Source of the DNA: an uncultured Eubacteriales bacterium
GTDB taxonomy: Bacteria > Bacillota > Clostridia > Oscillospirales > Acutalibacteraceae
Direction: 5' to 3'
NCBI GenBank assembly: GCA_910580045.1
Contig: CAJTXF010000102.1
Span: forward strand, 1 to 6,989
DNA length: 6,989 nt
This document shows positions 5,112-6,989 of the stretch, piece by piece. Under the pieces are notes generated by a model. That model had not been told where the DNA came from and did not search any database. It worked only from the letters and a program-made list of their open reading frames with translations. Position 1 is the first letter of the stretch; every line of letters starts with the position of its first letter. Position numbers and translations under genes: made by a program.

Positions 5112-6515
5112 TTGGAAAGAGGAATCATTGTGCGCGTGTCCGGCCCTGTTGTGGACGTGGAGATTCAGGAGGGGCCCCTGCCCCGGCTTCGGGAGGCGCT
5201 GACCGTGGAAAAGGACGGCCAAATCCGGGTGATGGAGGTTGCCCAGCACCTGGGGGCTGATTTGGTGCGGTGCGTGATGCTCTCTGCCAGCGAGGGCCTG
5301 GCCCGGGGCCTAGCTGTGGAGGTGCCTGGCCGGACAATCCAGGTGCCTGTGGGCACAGCCACCCTGGGCAGGATGTTCAACGTGCTGGGCCAGCCCATTG
5401 ACGGCAAGGGCCCGGTGCCGGAGGGCACCCCTGTCCAGAGCATCTACCGCCAGCCCCCCCGCTTTGAGGAGCAGAGCCCGGCGGTGGAGATTCTGGAGAC
5501 AGGCATCAAGGTCATAGACTTGCTGGAGCCCTATCCCCGCGGGGGTAAGATTGGCCTGTTTGGCGGCGCGGGGGTGGGCAAGACCGTGCTGATTCAGGAG
5601 CTGATTCACAACGTGGCCATGGAGCACGGGGGCTATTCCATCTTCACCGGCGTGGGAGAGCGCAGCCGGGAGGGCAATGACCTTTGGCGGGAGATGCAGG
5701 AGAGCGGCGTTTCCGACAAGACCGCCCTGGTCTTTGGCCAGATGAACGAGAGCCCGGGCGTGCGTATGCGGGTGGCCCTGTCCGGCCTGACCATGGCCGA
5801 GTACTTCAGGGACAAGGAGCACAAGGACGTGCTGCTGTTTATTGACAACATCTTCCGCTTTGTCCAGGCAGGCAGCGAGGTGTCCACCCTTCTGGGCCGG
5901 ATGCCCTCCGCGGTGGGCTATCAGCCGGGCCTGGCCAACGAGATGGGCGAGCTGCAGGAGCGCATCACCTCCACCAAGGAGGGCTCGGTCACCTCGGTCC
6001 AGGCGGTGTATGTGCCCGCCGACGATTTGACCGACCCGGCCACTGCCACCACCTTTGCCCATCTGGACGCCACCACGGTGCTCAGCCGGAAGATTTCCGA
6101 GCAGGGCATCTACCCGGCGGTGGATCCCCTGGCCTCCTCCTCCCGGATTCTGGAGGCGGACGTGGTGGGGGAGGAGCATTACCGCATTGCCCGGAAGTGC
6201 CAGGAGATTTTGGAAAAATACAACGAGCTCCAGGACATCATCGCCATTTTGGGCATGGATGAACTCAGCGAGGAGGACCAGAAAATCGTGGGCCGGGCCC
6301 GGCGGCTGCAGCGTTTCTTTGCCCAGCCCACCCATGTGGCGGAAAAGTTCACAGGCCTGCCGGGTATCTACGTGCCCTTAAAGGACACCTTAGAGAGCTT
6401 CGGCAAGCTGGTGGACGGAGAGCTGGACCAGTACCCGGAGGCGGCCTTCTACAATGTGGGCACCTGGCGGGACGTGGTGGAAAAGGCCAAGCGGATGGAA
6501 GCGGGTGAGGCCTGA
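5112..6515 (+). CDS. atpD: F1 ATP synthase beta subunit (catalytic)
   Basis: A 467-residue catalytic subunit that makes or hydrolyses ATP at three sites in the alpha3beta3 head. Motifs are complete: N-terminal barrel (1-80), P-loop GGAGVGKT (151-158, K157), catalytic glutamate and neighbour in GERSREGND (E183, R184), Walker B LLFIDNIFRF (241-250, D245), the adenine-stacking tyrosine Y334, and the DELSEED lever (383-389) that contacts gamma. Small departures from the usual wording are YQPGLA (270-275) where YQPTLA is common, and DPATATT where DPAPATT is common. Neither touches a catalytic residue. The TTG start is preferred; starting at GTG 5103 would add three residues. It follows atpG closely and overlaps atpC by one base, consistent with coupled translation. 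Confidence 0.96.
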   Translation: MERGIIVRVSGPVVDVEIQEGPLPRLREALTVEKDGQIRVMEVAQHLGADLVRCVMLSASEGLARGLAVEVPGRTIQVPVGTATLGRMFNVLGQPIDGKGPVPEGTPVQSIYRQPPRFEEQSPAVEILETGIKVIDLLEPYPRGGKIGLFGGAGVGKTVLIQELIHNVAMEHGGYSIFTGVGERSREGNDLWREMQESGVSDKTALVFGQMNESPGVRMRVALSGLTMAEYFRDKEHKDVLLFIDNIFRFVQAGSEVSTLLGRMPSAVGYQPGLANEMGELQERITSTKEGSVTSVQAVYVPADDLTDPATATTFAHLDATTVLSRKISEQGIYPAVDPLASSSRILEADVVGEEHYRIARKCQEILEKYNELQDIIAILGMDELSEEDQKIVGRARRLQRFFAQPTHVAEKFTGLPGIYVPLKDTLESFGKLVDGELDQYPEAAFYNVGTWRDVVEKAKRMEAGEA

Positions 6516-6934
6516 TGGAGACCTTTCAGGTACACATTCTGGCCGCCGACAGGACCTTTTATGAGGGCCCCTGCGAGAGCCTGACCATCTCCACCTCTGA
6601 CGGGGAGATAGGGATTTTGGCCCATCACAGCCCTATGCTGGCGGCAGTGCTGCCGGGCACGCTGCGCTATCGGGTTCCGGGGGAGCCGGAGCAGGTGGCG
6701 GCAGTGTCCCCGGGGATGATGAAGGCAGAGGCAAACGAGGTGCTGGTGCTGGTGGACTCGGCGGAGCGGCCAGAGGAGATTGACGCGGCCCGGGCCCGGC
6801 GGGAGGCGGACGAGGCCCAGGAGGCCCTGCTGCAAAGGCGCAGCCGCCAGGAGCACCAGGTGGCCCAGGCGACCTTGGCCAGGGCCCTGAACCGGCTGAG
6901 GGTAAAGTCGTCGTATAGCCACCTGGAGCAGTAA
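6515..6934 (+). CDS. atpC: F1 ATP synthase epsilon subunit
   Basis: A 139-residue full-length epsilon that links gamma to the c ring and can inhibit ATP hydrolysis. Residues 1-84 form the beta-sandwich, with the signature FYEGPCESLTI (15-25) and DGEIGILAHHSPM (29-41). Residues about 86-132 form the C-terminal helical hairpin. IDAARA (89-94) matches the I(L)DXXRA ATP-binding motif described for Bacillus PS3 epsilon, and R123 and R127 in RALNRLRV fall where the PS3 ATP-contacting arginines lie. This suggests an ATP-sensing epsilon that folds down when ATP is high. The ATG overlaps the atpD stop by one base (TGATG), and GGTGAGG (6504-6510) sits 4 nt upstream. It is the last gene of the operon. 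Confidence 0.95.
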   Translation: METFQVHILAADRTFYEGPCESLTISTSDGEIGILAHHSPMLAAVLPGTLRYRVPGEPEQVAAVSPGMMKAEANEVLVLVDSAERPEEIDAARARREADEAQEALLQRRSRQEHQVAQATLARALNRLRVKSSYSHLEQ

Positions 6935-6945
6935 GCATAAGCCTG

Positions 6946-6987
6946 ACGGGGAGCCCCGACCGGGGTCCAGGGGGGCTTGCCCCCTGG
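6946..6987 (+). repeat. GC hairpins after atpC (repeat and/or terminator region)
   Basis: The first small palindrome is CGGGG (6947-6951), loop AG, CCCCG (6954-6958); its CCCC can instead pair with GGGG at 6962-6965. The second is CCAGGGGG (6967-6974) with CCCCCTGG (6980-6987), an 8-bp stem with loop GCTTG. No T-tract is visible before the window ends, so intrinsic termination cannot be confirmed. Read in reverse complement, the second hairpin plus the following ACCCC resembles the window start (1-25), suggesting an inverted copy of the same dispersed repeat. Confidence 0.5.
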
Positions 6988-6989
6988 CG

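Noticed and set aside
5310..6335. Long minus-strand open frame across atpD
   Set aside because: Same explanation: antisense to a conserved catalytic gene, compositionally biased, no motif and no convincing independent start.

Overview
The window carries a complete-looking F-type (F1Fo) ATP synthase operon, atpB-atpE-atpF-atpA-atpG-atpD-atpC, all on the + strand. A small MmcQ/YjbR-family gene precedes it, and GC-rich palindromic sequence lies at both ends. The GC-rich coding sequence, strong Shine-Dalgarno sites, a near-consensus sigma-A-type promoter, the operon order and the style of the intergenic palindromes suggest a high-GC Firmicute, probably a gut-type Clostridia of the Oscillospiraceae/Flavonifractor kind. 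The taxonomy is inference.

Layout. 1-45: GC-rich and AT-rich hairpins of an intergenic repeat. 111-473: MmcQ/YjbR-family protein, followed by a strong intrinsic terminator (494-530). 541-567: a GTCAATT direct repeat. 599-627: a TTGACT-17-TATAAT promoter with extended -10, followed by a leader of about 124 nt containing a 9-bp GC hairpin. 759-6934: the seven ATP synthase genes, packed with gaps of at most 32 nt or overlaps of up to 14 nt. 6946-6987: GC hairpins resembling those at the window start but inverted.

How it works. AtpB (a), AtpE (c ring) and AtpF (b) form the membrane ion-driven rotor/stator. AtpA (alpha), AtpD (beta), AtpG (gamma) and AtpC (epsilon) form the catalytic F1. All canonical catalytic motifs of alpha and beta are present.

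The main departure from the textbook is that there is no separate delta gene (atpH) in its usual place between atpF and atpA. Instead, alpha has an extra N-terminal segment of about 80 residues that reads like the C-terminal (b-binding) domain of delta, joined directly to the normal alpha N-terminal helix. The six-helix N-terminal domain of delta is absent. This would put three delta-CTD copies in each F1. An in-frame ATG with a well-placed GGAGG just after the fused domain (2738-2750) raises the testable possibility that a short, delta-less alpha is also made.

Other departures are a signal-peptide-like leader on the c subunit, an extra N-terminal hydrophobic segment on subunit a, an RLFGA instead of RLFGN motif in subunit a, and a c-ring ion site that mixes H+-type and Na+-type features.
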